48,032 nt of DNA from CAINVV01 sp031432175. GTDB lineage: Bacteria > Bacteroidota > Bacteroidia > Bacteroidales > Prolixibacteraceae. A model generated the notes under the pieces. The model worked only from the letters and a program-made list of their open reading frames with translations. It was not told the origin of the DNA and searched no databases. A program made the position numbers and the translations under genes. Positions within the stretch are counted from its first letter, which is position 1. Every line of letters begins with the position of its first letter. Where the stretch lies: contig CAYHQN010000013.1 in the NCBI GenBank assembly GCA_964358545.1, forward strand, positions 1-48,032, given 5' to 3'. This document shows, one piece after another, positions 13,552 through 21,994 of the stretch.

Positions 13552-15789
13552 ATGACACCAAAGAAACTGTGGTTGGGCTTTATCGCCGTCATGACAATCT
13601 CTTTTGCTGTTTTAATTTACTATGGTATCGAGATCTACAGGGAAGCACCTCCCATACCTGACAAAGTAATAACATCGGATGGTACATTGCTTTTCACCGG
13701 ACAGGACATTAAAGATGGCCAGAACGTATGGCAATCAATGGGCGGACAGGAAATGGGCACTATCTGGGGACATGGCGCCTACCAGGCGCCCGACTGGAGT
13801 GCAGATTGGCTGCACAAGGAGGCACTCTTCATCCTGAACAATCTGGCAATCAAAACAACGGGAAAACCATACAACGAACAAACGGACGAGAACAAGGCTG
13901 CTTTAAAGATCACTTTGCAACGTGAAATGAGGCAAAACACCTACGATCCTCAAAGCAAAACCATCACCATTTCGACCGATAGGGCCGAAGCCATTGCTTC
14001 TAACGGCAAATTTTACAGTGGATTGTTTACCAACGATCCGGCGTTGCTTAAACTCAGGCAGGCCTACAGTATCCCGGACAACGCCATCAAATCGCAGGAG
14101 CGGCTCAAACCGCTCAACGCATTTTTCTTCTGGACGGCCTGGGCATGCGTCACTCAACGGGTTGGACAAGATATCACGTACACGAACAACTGGCCGTCTG
14201 AAGAGCTGGTGGGCAACCATCCCACCGGAGCGCTACTCTTGTGGACCGGCTTTAGTGTCATCCTTTTACTGGCCGGAATCGGAATGATGGGGTTCTACTA
14301 TGCCCGCAAGAGAGAGGAGAGCGTGAATGAAATACCAATCAAATTCCCATTGGCCGATTATGTTCAAACTCCCTCACAAAAGGCTACGGTTAAATATTTC
14401 TGGATAGTATTGGCTTTGTTCCTGGTTCAGGTAGTCGCGGGGATTATTACCGCACATTATACCGTTGAAGGTCAGGCATTCTTTGGTTTCCCGCTGTCGC
14501 AATGGCTCCCCTACTCCATCTCCCGGACCTGGCACATACAGATTGCCATCTTCTGGATCGCCACTTCCTGGCTTGCCACAGGACTCTATTATGCTCCGGC
14601 TATCTCGGGAGTGGAACCTAAATTTCAGAAATTGGGTGTCAACATCCTATTCCTCGCGTTATTGGTCATTGTGGTTGGTTCATTGGCAGGCCAGTGGATG
14701 GGCATCATGCAAAAGCTGGGTTACATTCAGAACTTCTGGTTTGGTCACCAGGGATATGAATATGTTGATCTTTGTCGCTTCTGGCAAATCTTCCTCTTTC
14801 TTGGACTTTTCATCTGGTTATTCCTGATGGGAAGGGCGATCTGGCCGGCACTGAAGGTCAAATCAGAAAGCCGCAACCTGTTGATCCTTTTCTTGATTTC
14901 GTCTATCGCTATCGCAGCATTTTACGGCGCCGGACTGATGTGGGGCCGTCAAACCAACCTCGCGGTTGCAGAATACTGGCGTTGGTGGGTCGTTCACCTT
15001 TGGGTGGAAGGATTTTTTGAAGTCTTTGCTGCTGTCGTAATGGCATTCTTGTTTGTCCGGATGCAAATCGTTAAAGCAGCAACGGCAACTACAGCTGTCC
15101 TCTTTTCAACCATTGTCTTTTTATCTGGAGGTATCCTGGGTACATTCCATCACCTCTATTTTACCGGCACCCCGACCGCTGTCATGGCACTGGGCGCCAC
15201 CTTCAGCGCTTTGGAAGTAGTTCCGTTGGTGCTGATGGGCTTCGAAGCATATGACAATCTGAAACTAAACGGCAGCAACGAATGGATCAAAAAATACCGC
15301 TGGGCCATCAACAGCTTCATCGCGGTAGCATTCTGGAATTTGGTTGGCGCCGGCATCTTCGGATTTCTGATTAATCCTCCGATTGCTTTATATTACATGC
15401 AGGGACTCAACACTACCGCTGTTCACGGCCATGCCGCCCTTTTTGGCGTTTATGGTATGCTCGGGATCGGATTGATGCTTTTTGTTCTGAGAGACATGGA
15501 CAAAGACGCAATCTGGAATGAAAAATGGTTGAAATTTGCTTTCTGGAGCATCAACATTGGTTTAACTTCCATGATATTGTTCAGCCTTCTCCCGGTAGGT
15601 TTGGCCCAAACACTGGCCAGCGTGAAAGAGGGATTGTGGTATGCCCGTTCGGCAGAATTTATGCAACAACCCTATATCATCACCTTTAAGTGGTTAAGAA
15701 TGATTGGAGACAGCCTCTTTGCCTTCGGAACAATCGCCATGGCCTGGTTTATTTTCGGGCTGAAAACAGGGTGGTCTTTGAAAAAATAG
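13552..15789 (+). CDS. norZ: Quinol-dependent nitric oxide reductase (single-subunit qNOR)
   Basis: 745 residues from ATG 13552. The N-terminal part (one membrane helix, then a periplasmic domain with VWQSMGGQEMGTIWGHGAYQAPDWSADWLHKE) corresponds to the fused NorC-like domain of qNOR, without a haem c CxxCH site. The rest is a NorB-like 12-helix heme-copper-oxidase fold with the metal-ligand histidines in SRTWHIQIA, VVHLWVEGFFEVF, FHHLYFTG and VHGHAALFG. The enzyme sits in the inner membrane and reduces two NO to N2O with quinol electrons. No nitrite reductase is nearby, so detoxification is a likelier role than denitrification. It follows the hemerythrin gene under the presumed Rrf2 control. 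Confidence 0.95.
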   Translation: MTPKKLWLGFIAVMTISFAVLIYYGIEIYREAPPIPDKVITSDGTLLFTGQDIKDGQNVWQSMGGQEMGTIWGHGAYQAPDWSADWLHKEALFILNNLAIKTTGKPYNEQTDENKAALKITLQREMRQNTYDPQSKTITISTDRAEAIASNGKFYSGLFTNDPALLKLRQAYSIPDNAIKSQERLKPLNAFFFWTAWACVTQRVGQDITYTNNWPSEELVGNHPTGALLLWTGFSVILLLAGIGMMGFYYARKREESVNEIPIKFPLADYVQTPSQKATVKYFWIVLALFLVQVVAGIITAHYTVEGQAFFGFPLSQWLPYSISRTWHIQIAIFWIATSWLATGLYYAPAISGVEPKFQKLGVNILFLALLVIVVGSLAGQWMGIMQKLGYIQNFWFGHQGYEYVDLCRFWQIFLFLGLFIWLFLMGRAIWPALKVKSESRNLLILFLISSIAIAAFYGAGLMWGRQTNLAVAEYWRWWVVHLWVEGFFEVFAAVVMAFLFVRMQIVKAATATTAVLFSTIVFLSGGILGTFHHLYFTGTPTAVMALGATFSALEVVPLVLMGFEAYDNLKLNGSNEWIKKYRWAINSFIAVAFWNLVGAGIFGFLINPPIALYYMQGLNTTAVHGHAALFGVYGMLGIGLMLFVLRDMDKDAIWNEKWLKFAFWSINIGLTSMILFSLLPVGLAQTLASVKEGLWYARSAEFMQQPYIITFKWLRMIGDSLFAFGTIAMAWFIFGLKTGWSLKK

Positions 15790-15791
15790 GA

Positions 15792-15839
15792 ACGTTGCGG
15801 GTAGAGACGTTGCATGCAACGTCTCTACAGGCGCAACGT
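15792..15839. repeat. Nested perfect palindrome after norZ
   Basis: A perfect 28-bp palindrome at 15801-15828 (arm GTAGAGACGTTGCA and its complement) is enclosed by an outer pair ACGTTGCG (15792-15799) and CGCAACGT (15832-15839). No T-run follows. Palindromes built on GTAGAGACG are, from memory, dispersed repeats in cyanobacteria and Bacteroidota, so this is probably a mobile REP-like element that also ends the norZ transcript. Confidence 0.75.
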
Positions 15840-15966
15840 GCAATATTTGAAACGGAATAAAAAATAGTCATGGGGAAGATACAGTAGGAATGACAAATAA
15901 CAAAAATTTCACATTCACACCTCAACCCTATTATTTTTTTACTTATCATTGCAGAAAGAAATAAAC

Positions 15967-16014
15967 ATGACAAAGATCAACTTCCATTTGGGCTATCACC
16001 ATCTCTTGCCATAA
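15967..16014 (+). CDS. hisL: His operon leader peptide (15 codons, three His)
   Basis: ATG 15967 to TAA 16012-16014 encodes MTKINFHLGYHHLLP. Three of 15 residues are His, two adjacent (codons 15997 and 16000). It is followed by an intrinsic terminator and then hisG, the first gene of a full his operon. The logic is that of the enterobacterial his attenuator, but with three His codons instead of a run of seven. It was found by translating the region upstream of hisG; no protein function is implied. Confidence 0.8.
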   Translation: MTKINFHLGYHHLLP

Positions 16015-16071
16015 GGTAAGCTGGAGTTGATCATTCTAAAAATATAGAACAGTTCATTGGCAGGCTTACCT
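15975..16071 (+). promoter_or_regulatory. His attenuator: pause hairpin and antiterminator
   Basis: GATCAACTTCCA (15975-15986, inside the leader ORF) pairs with TGGAGTTGATC (16022-16032) over 11 bp with one bulged T. AGGTAAGC (16014-16021) can pair exactly with GCTTACCT (16064-16071), which is the terminator's 5' arm; a further CTG/CAG pairing extends it across a bulge. A ribosome waiting at the His codons would disrupt the first hairpin and favour the second, so hisG would be read. A ribosome that reaches the stop covers 16014-16021 and lets the terminator form. Confidence 0.7.
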
Positions 16072-16096
16072 CAAAAGGTAAGCCTGCTTTTATTTT
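16060..16096 (+). terminator. His attenuator terminator
   Basis: GCAGGCTTACCT (16060-16071) pairs perfectly with AGGTAAGCCTGC (16076-16087) over 12 bp around the loop CAAA, followed by TTTTATTTT (16088-16096). It ends 6 bp before the hisG ATG, so unattenuated transcription must read through it. Confidence 0.88.
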
Positions 16097-16102
16097 AACA
16101 AT

Positions 16103-16963
16103 ATGGAAACAACATTACGTATCGCTATTCAAACCAAAGGCCGGTTGAACGAAGAGTCTTTGCTTCTTCTCGAAGAGACAGGCATCAAGCTGATCGAGGG
16201 GAAAAGAAGACTGATCTCTTCGGCCAAAAATTTTCCACTCGAGGTGCTCTATCTGCGCGACGATGATATTCCTCAGTGTGTGGCAGATGGGGTAGCCGAT
16301 GTGGGCATCGTTGGTAAAAACGAGATGGACGAGCAGAAAAAAAATGTGGAGGTTGTAAAATCCCTGGGATTCAGCAAATGCAGATTATCACTGGCTATCC
16401 CAAAGGATATCGAATATCCTGGGCTTAACTGGTTCAATGGGAAAAAAATTGCTACCTCCTACCCTTCTATTCTGAAAGATTTCCTTGCTGAAAATAACAT
16501 TCAATCAGACATTCACTTCATTGCCGGATCGGTTGAGATTGCACCCGGCATCGGACTGGCAGATGCCATCTTCGACATCGTCAGCTCAGGCAGTACCCTG
16601 GTCAGCAACAGGCTGAAAGAGGTACAGGTTGTCATGAAATCTGAAGCAGTCATGGCGGCCAATCCCAATCTTTCCAAGGAGAAGCAATCCATTCTGGATG
16701 AACTCATCTTCCGCATCGAGTCGGTCGAGAATGGCAAAGGGAAAAAATACATCCTGCTAAATGCCCCCAACGAAAAACTTGAGCAGATCATCAAGGTACT
16801 CCCAGGCATGACTTCACCCACGCTCATGCCACTGGCCAAGCCAGGTTGGAGTTCGCTGCACTCGGTTATTGCCGAAACCGAATTTTGGGAAGTCATCGGT
16901 AACCTGAAAAGAAACGGGGCCGAGGGAATCCTCGTACTACCGATTGAAAAAATGATCTTCTGA
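16103..16963 (+). CDS. hisG: ATP phosphoribosyltransferase, long form
   Basis: 286 residues. The N-terminal catalytic part shows LRIAIQTKGRLNEES, LYLRDDDIPQCVADGVADVGIVG and the PRPP-type loop DAIFDIVSSGSTLVSN. The C-terminal 70-80 residues (LLNAPNEKLEQIIKVLPGMTSPTLMPL...) are the ACT-like regulatory domain of the long, hexameric form, which histidine inhibits allosterically. It condenses ATP and PRPP in the first step of histidine synthesis. First gene of the operon, directly after the attenuator; 8 bp to hisD. Expression is therefore likely to be controlled both by attenuation and, at the enzyme level, by feedback. Confidence 0.97.
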   Translation: METTLRIAIQTKGRLNEESLLLLEETGIKLIEGKRRLISSAKNFPLEVLYLRDDDIPQCVADGVADVGIVGKNEMDEQKKNVEVVKSLGFSKCRLSLAIPKDIEYPGLNWFNGKKIATSYPSILKDFLAENNIQSDIHFIAGSVEIAPGIGLADAIFDIVSSGSTLVSNRLKEVQVVMKSEAVMAANPNLSKEKQSILDELIFRIESVENGKGKKYILLNAPNEKLEQIIKVLPGMTSPTLMPLAKPGWSSLHSVIAETEFWEVIGNLKRNGAEGILVLPIEKMIF

Positions 16964-16971
16964 TAATCGCC

Positions 16972-18249
16972 ATGCAAACCTATCGTTATCCGCCAAAAGA
17001 GAGCTGGGATCAACTTACAGCCAGAGCGACTGCAGATTATGCAGCCAAACTTCCCGTGATTGAAGAGGTCATGCAAAATATTCGCGCCCGGGGCAATGCG
17101 GCAGTCAGGGAATTTACAGCCAAATTCGACAAGGTTCAGCTGGATCAATTCCAGGTTTCGGAACTCGAATTTGGAAATGCGGAATCTGAAATTAAACCAG
17201 ATCTGGTTCTGGCTATCCGAACCGCAGCGAACAATATCCGCACCTTTCACGAGGCTCAGAAAACAACTGTAAAAAAGGTTGAAACCCAACCGGGCGTGAT
17301 GTGCTGGCAGAAAAATATGCCGATCGAAAAGGTTGGACTATATATTCCCGGAGGTTCTGCACCGCTTTTTTCAACTGTGCTGATGCTCGCCCTGCCTGCC
17401 ATGATAGCCGGTTGCAAAGAGGTAGTTCTTTGCACTCCGCCGGATCCATCCGGAAAGGTCCATCCTGCGATTCTATTTGCGGCAAGACTTTGTAACGTAA
17501 CCAGAGTATTCAAAATCGGCGGGATTCAGGCCATTGCTGCGATGGCCTATGGCACTGAAACTGTACCGAAGGTGCACAAGATTTTCGGTCCGGGGAACTC
17601 CTGGGTTACCGCTGCCAAACAATATGTCTCCATCAACACCTGCTCCATCGATATGCCTGCTGGTCCATCCGAGTTGGCAGTCGTCGCGGATATCTCGGCC
17701 AATCCGGCTTTTGTGGCATCCGATTTGCTATCGCAGGCCGAACATGGCCCCGACAGTCAGGTTCTGTTCATTACAACAGAGGAATCCCTACTCGAAAAGG
17801 TTTCCGCAGAACTTGCACTCCAACTGGAACAACTTCCCCGGAAGGAGACAGCCACAGCCGCACTTGGCCACAGCAGGATGCTTCTCTTTGACTCCATGGA
17901 GATAGTCATGAAATTTATCAATGAATACGCTCCTGAACACCTGATTCTTCAAACTGCCGATGCACACACTCTGGCTGAACAAGTTACCAGTTCGGGCTCG
18001 GTATTTATTGGCCATTTTACTCCTGAAAGTGCCGGCGACTACGCTTCAGGAACCAACCACACGCTGCCTACAAACGGCTGGGCACGGTCAGTAAGCGGAT
18101 TGAACCTCGACAGCTTTTATAAAAAAATTACTTACCAGGAGATCACCAAAGCGGGTTTGCAGCAACTGGGACCGGTCATCGAAACCATGGCCGGGGCCGA
18201 ATTGCTGCATGCGCACAAGAATGCCGTAACAATTCGGATAAAGAAATAA
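16972..18249 (+). CDS. hisD: Histidinol dehydrogenase
   Basis: 425 residues, the usual length. The zinc-enzyme signatures are visible: KVGLYIPGGSAPLFSTVLM near residue 115, IFGPGNSWVTAAKQ near residue 203, MPAGPSELAVVAD near residue 225 and SQAEHGPDSQVLF near residue 255. It oxidises histidinol to histidine in two NAD-dependent steps, the last reactions of the pathway. It follows hisG by 8 bp. The stop codon runs directly into a repeat hairpin. Confidence 0.97.
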   Translation: MQTYRYPPKESWDQLTARATADYAAKLPVIEEVMQNIRARGNAAVREFTAKFDKVQLDQFQVSELEFGNAESEIKPDLVLAIRTAANNIRTFHEAQKTTVKKVETQPGVMCWQKNMPIEKVGLYIPGGSAPLFSTVLMLALPAMIAGCKEVVLCTPPDPSGKVHPAILFAARLCNVTRVFKIGGIQAIAAMAYGTETVPKVHKIFGPGNSWVTAAKQYVSINTCSIDMPAGPSELAVVADISANPAFVASDLLSQAEHGPDSQVLFITTEESLLEKVSAELALQLEQLPRKETATAALGHSRMLLFDSMEIVMKFINEYAPEHLILQTADAHTLAEQVTSSGSVFIGHFTPESAGDYASGTNHTLPTNGWARSVSGLNLDSFYKKITYQEITKAGLQQLGPVIETMAGAELLHAHKNAVTIRIKK

Positions 18250-18255
18250 TGTGAA

Positions 18256-18384
18256 AATTGGAAAATTGGAAAATGTGAAAATTAGGGAAGGGCAGATGCA
18301 AGATTTAAGTAAATATTTAACCATAAAAATTAGTAAATCAACGCCGTGGCGTTCTTCATTTTCACATTTTCCAATTTCCCAATT
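18256..18384. repeat. Inverted word repeat in the hisD-hisC spacer
   Basis: A 27-nt arm at 18256-18282 (words AAAATTGG and AAAATGTG) is repeated inverted at 18358-18384 with one mismatch. Between them is AACGCC-GT-GGCGTT (18340-18353), a small GC-rich hairpin. The unit begins at the hisD stop codon (TAATGTGAAAATTGG), the same join as at 26826. No promoter or ORF is evident; RNA stability or partial termination is possible. Confidence 0.75.
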
Positions 18385-18408
18385 TCCCAATTAAAATAAT
18401 GATACAGC

Positions 18409-19464
18409 ATGAATTTTAGTCTACAAAATATTATCCGAAAAAACATTCGCACCCTGCAACCGTACTCCAGCGCACGGGATGAGTTTACCGGCGAAGCATC
18501 GGTTTTTCTGGATGCGAACGAAAATCCGTTCAATGCCCCGTTCAACCGCTATCCCGATCCGCGGCAGCTGGCATTGAAAAATCAACTTGGCCGGATCAAA
18601 AATATTTCGTCAGACCGCATCTTTCTGGGCAACGGCAGCGACGAGCCCATCGATCTGCTTTTCCGCGCCTTTTGCGAACCAGGTATCGACAATGTTGTCG
18701 CCATCTCCCCTACTTACGGGATGTACCGTGTAGCAGCTGATATCAACAACATCACCTACCGGGAAGTGCTCCTGGAGGAAGATTTCAGTCTCAATGCGGA
18801 TAAGGTTCTTGCCGCTTCAGATTCAAAAACCAAAATGATTTTCTTGTGTTCGCCCAATAACCCTACCGGGAATGCACTGAAGCAGACCGAAGTGGTTAAA
18901 ATCATCAGCGAATTCAATGGATTGGTCGTTTTGGATGAAGCCTACATCGATTTTTGTCCGGAGAAAACGCTGTTGGCCAATCTGGAGCAATATCCGAACC
19001 TCGTCATTTTGCAGACCCTCTCCAAAGCCTGGGGCCTTGCAGCCATCCGGTTGGGCATGGCCTTTGCCTCCCCCGAAATCATTGCCATTCTCAGCAAAAT
19101 AAAATACCCTTACAATATCAACCTGCTTACCCAGGAAAAAGCATTGAAAATGGTACTTTCGGATAAGCAAAAGACAAAATGGGTGGAAACCATTCTTCAG
19201 CAAAAAGTCTTGCTGGCAAAGGAGTTGGTAAAACTTCCAATCGTGCTGAAACTTTATCCCAGCGATGCCAACTTCATCCTGGTTAAAACAACCGCAGCCA
19301 GAATGATCTATCAAATGCTGGTTGAGAGGCAGATCATCGTCCGCGACCGTTCCAAAGTTGCCCTTTGCGGAGAGTCATTACGAATAACGGTTGGAACTGA
19401 AGATGAGAACAGGATGCTTCTGGATGCGCTTAAAGAAATAGGGGAAATAAATGGAAATAAGTAG
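18409..19464 (+). CDS. hisC: Histidinol-phosphate aminotransferase
   Basis: 351 residues of the class-II aminotransferase fold. Clear marks are FLDANENPF near residue 33, NRYPDPRQLALK, IFLGNGSDEPIDLLFRAF, the SPNNPTGNAL motif near residue 145 and the PLP-lysine motif TLSKAWGLAAIRLGMAF near residue 205. It transfers the amino group from glutamate to imidazole-acetol phosphate. Third gene of the operon; separated from hisD and hisB by repeat-filled spacers of about 150 bp each. Confidence 0.96.
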   Translation: MNFSLQNIIRKNIRTLQPYSSARDEFTGEASVFLDANENPFNAPFNRYPDPRQLALKNQLGRIKNISSDRIFLGNGSDEPIDLLFRAFCEPGIDNVVAISPTYGMYRVAADINNITYREVLLEEDFSLNADKVLAASDSKTKMIFLCSPNNPTGNALKQTEVVKIISEFNGLVVLDEAYIDFCPEKTLLANLEQYPNLVILQTLSKAWGLAAIRLGMAFASPEIIAILSKIKYPYNINLLTQEKALKMVLSDKQKTKWVETILQQKVLLAKELVKLPIVLKLYPSDANFILVKTTAARMIYQMLVERQIIVRDRSKVALCGESLRITVGTEDENRMLLDALKEIGEINGNK

Positions 19465-19506
19465 AAATAAAGATATAAATTGTAATTGGGAAATGGGTGG
19501 AAAGAA

Positions 19507-19596
19507 AGGATAAAGGATAAAGTAAAAAGGATAAAGTGAAGAACACTATGATCATGATTTCCGTAAACCCTTCAAACATTTCAAACATTTCAAACT
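19507..19596. repeat. Short tandem words in the hisC-hisB spacer
   Basis: AGGATAA heptamers (two adjacent plus one after AGTAAAA, 19507-19538) and 2.7 copies of the nonamer TTCAAACAT (19571-19596). The same AGGATAA word occurs in six tandem copies at 45296-45337. No ORF or terminator is visible. Confidence 0.65.
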
Positions 19597-19612
19597 TATA
19601 ACTCACAACTGA

Positions 19613-20737
19613 ATGAAAAAGGTTCTCTTTATAGATCGTGACGGCACTTTGATCGTCGAGCCGTCTGAAGATTTTCAGGTAGACAGTCTGGAAAAACTGG
19701 AATTTTTGCCCGGGGTATTTCGTCATCTGCATGCCATCAGCAAACATTTCGATTACGAATTGGTAATGGTCTCCAACCAGGATGGTATGGGCACAGCGGA
19801 TTATCCTGAAGGGAATTTTCACCTGGTTCAGGGGAAAGTACTGAAGGCTTTTGAGAACGAGGGAGTCACCTTCAAAAAAATCTTCATTGATTGCTCCTTC
19901 CCGGGAGATAATGCTCCTACCCGAAAACCGGAGATTGGTCTTTTGCAGGAATATATGGATGGATCGTACGATTTGGCCAACTCTTTCGTCATTGGCGACA
20001 GGCTAACCGATGTACAAATGGCAAAAAACCTGGGGTCGAAGGCAATCTATTTCGCACCAGAATCAAGGGCCGATGATCTGATCGACAGCAACCTCTCCTC
20101 CTCCTGCGCCATGGTTACCGAAAGCTGGGAGGAGATATTCATCTTCCTTTCGGAGCTGGAACGCAAGGCATCCGTCAAGAGAGAGACCAAAGAGACCAAC
20201 ATCTTCGTGGAGATCAACCTGGCAGGCAAAGGCATTGGCAGGATTTCGACCGGACTGCATTTTTTTGACCACATGCTGCAACAAATCCCCACACATTCGG
20301 GTTGCGATCTGACGGTTCAGGTTATCGGTGACCTTGAAGTTGACGAACATCATACGGTCGAAGATACTGCCATCGCGTTGGGCGAAGTGATACATAAAGC
20401 CCTGGGCAACAAGCGCGGTATCGAACGATACGGCTATTGTTTGCCGATGGATGATTGTCTGGCACAGGTCGCACTTGACTTCGGCGGCAGGCCCTGGCTG
20501 GTGTGGGAGGCTGAATTTCAGCGGGAATATGTGGGCGATGTGCCAACAGAACTCTTTCATCATTTCTTCAAATCGTTCTCCGATGCCGCCCGTTGCAATC
20601 TGAACATATGGGCAGAAGGCACCAACGAACACCATAAAATCGAGGGAATCTTCAAGGCATTTGCCCGTTCAATAAAAATGGCAGTGAGAAAGGATCCGTT
20701 TCAGGATACGCTGCCGAGCTCAAAAGGTACACTATAA
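19613..20737 (+). CDS. hisB: Bifunctional histidinol-phosphatase / imidazoleglycerol-phosphate dehydratase
   Basis: 374 residues, two domains. The N-terminal HAD phosphatase has FIDRDGTLI near residue 6, VMVSNQDGMG near residue 51 and the zinc-loop cysteine and histidine region; the enzyme dephosphorylates histidinol phosphate. The C-terminal IGPD domain has GLHFFDHMLQQIPTHSGCDL, DEHHTVEDTAIALGE and FHHFFKSFSDAARCNL, with metal-binding histidines, and dehydrates imidazoleglycerol phosphate. This fusion is the arrangement of enterobacteria and many Bacteroidota. Followed by a long perfect inverted repeat. Confidence 0.97.
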   Translation: MKKVLFIDRDGTLIVEPSEDFQVDSLEKLEFLPGVFRHLHAISKHFDYELVMVSNQDGMGTADYPEGNFHLVQGKVLKAFENEGVTFKKIFIDCSFPGDNAPTRKPEIGLLQEYMDGSYDLANSFVIGDRLTDVQMAKNLGSKAIYFAPESRADDLIDSNLSSSCAMVTESWEEIFIFLSELERKASVKRETKETNIFVEINLAGKGIGRISTGLHFFDHMLQQIPTHSGCDLTVQVIGDLEVDEHHTVEDTAIALGEVIHKALGNKRGIERYGYCLPMDDCLAQVALDFGGRPWLVWEAEFQREYVGDVPTELFHHFFKSFSDAARCNLNIWAEGTNEHHKIEGIFKAFARSIKMAVRKDPFQDTLPSSKGTL

Positions 20738-20743
20738 AAAGGT

Positions 20744-20888
20744 TACACAGAGTTGCACAGAGAAGCACAGAGTTACACAGAGATAAAAATTATAATAAAA
20801 CCCAGTAAATACCTGAACTATAAACATATATATTTATTTTTTCTTTGTTCTCTGTGTAACTCTGTGCTTCTCTGTGCAACTCTGTGTA
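20744..20888. repeat. Perfect 40-bp inverted repeat in the hisB-purU spacer
   Basis: Arm 20744-20783, made of CACAGAG words, is repeated exactly inverted at 20849-20888, with a 65-nt AT-rich loop. If transcribed it would form a 40-bp RNA duplex inside the his operon mRNA. Related CACAGAG/CTCTGTG repeats lie at 22551-22637 and around 23300-23440. There is no ORF in it. Confidence 0.9.
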
Positions 20889-20908
20889 GAAAACATTAAC
20901 CACAATTT

Positions 20909-21781
20909 ATGATAACGCAAACAACCAAAGAAACCGCCATCCTGCTGATCCACTGTCCTGATCAAAAGGGGATATTGGCTGCTGTCACCTCGTTTCTGAA
21001 TGAAAACAGGGGCAACATTATTTATCTCGATCAGAATGTCGATCGTGCAGAGTCCATCTTTTTCATGCGGGTTGAGTGGGAACTGGACCTGTTCTCCATT
21101 CCAAAGGAGAAAATTGCAGACTATTTCGAAACCCTGTTCGCCAAAAAATATAACCTCCGTTTTACGCTTCATTTTTCCAGCGAACGCCCGAGGATGGCTC
21201 TTTTTGTTTCAAAGATGTCACACTGCCTGTTCGATATCCTCTCCCGCCAAATGGCTGGGGAATGGGAAGTGGATATCCCAATGATCATAAGTAACCACAA
21301 CGATCTTAAACCCGTCGCTGACAAATTTGGTATAGACTTTTACTGTTTTGCAAAAAACGGCTCCAACAAAGAGGAGCAGGAGGCCAAAGAGATCGCCCTG
21401 CTGAAGGAAAAACAGATCGATTTTATCGTGCTAGGCCGGTACATGCAGGTGCTGAGTGACAAATTTGTATCGCAATTCCCTAACCGGATCATCAACATCC
21501 ACCACTCTTTCCTGCCCGCCTTTGCAGGGGCCAAGCCCTATCATGCCGCCCATGAGCGTGGCGTAAAAATCATTGGGGCCACCAGCCATTATGTAACAGC
21601 TGATCTTGATGCAGGTCCAATCATTGCCCAGGATGTCGTGCGCATCTCCCACATAGATAGTATCGAGAATCTGGTACGCAAAGGCCGTGACCTCGAAAAA
21701 ATCGTGCTAAGCGAAGCAGTCTACAAACACCTTCAACGCAAGATTCTGGTCTTTAACAATAGAACCGTGATTTTTAATTAA
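20909..21781 (+). CDS. purU: Formyltetrahydrofolate deformylase
   Basis: 290 residues. An N-terminal ACT domain (AILLIHCPDQKGILAAVTSFLNENRGNII) senses small molecules, and the C-terminal formyltransferase-like domain has MIISNHNDLKPVADKFGI, INIHHSFLPAF, GAKPYHAAHERG, GATSHYVTADLDAGPI with the catalytic Asn/His/Asp pattern. It hydrolyses 10-formyl-THF to formate and THF. Its place inside the his operon is unusual; a link through AICAR, released by HisH/HisF and recycled with 10-formyl-THF, is an inference. The gene lies between repeat-containing spacers. Confidence 0.95.
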   Translation: MITQTTKETAILLIHCPDQKGILAAVTSFLNENRGNIIYLDQNVDRAESIFFMRVEWELDLFSIPKEKIADYFETLFAKKYNLRFTLHFSSERPRMALFVSKMSHCLFDILSRQMAGEWEVDIPMIISNHNDLKPVADKFGIDFYCFAKNGSNKEEQEAKEIALLKEKQIDFIVLGRYMQVLSDKFVSQFPNRIINIHHSFLPAFAGAKPYHAAHERGVKIIGATSHYVTADLDAGPIIAQDVVRISHIDSIENLVRKGRDLEKIVLSEAVYKHLQRKILVFNNRTVIFN

Positions 21782-21994
21782 AAATTAAAAATTACAAATT
21801 ACAGATTAAGATATAATGTTGATATTTAACAATATAACAAATTATTATAATGACTCCTTACACCGGAATTGATACCAAGTAGACTTTCAATTTCCTTTTT
21901 AATTTGTGTAATTTGTGTAATCTGTGGTAGGAAGGACTTTAATCTGTGTAATTTTGTCTGAATCCGTGTAATCTGAGGTAAAAAATCAAACCAT
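21782..21994. repeat. Word-repeat spacer purU-tlpA
   Basis: The first 30 bp (AAATTAAAAATTACAAATTAC) and the last 90 bp (repeated words AATTTGTGTAAT, AATCTGTG) are partly complementary in meaning, as in the other spacers, but no arm longer than about 12 bp is exact. No gene or terminator is evident. Confidence 0.5.
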
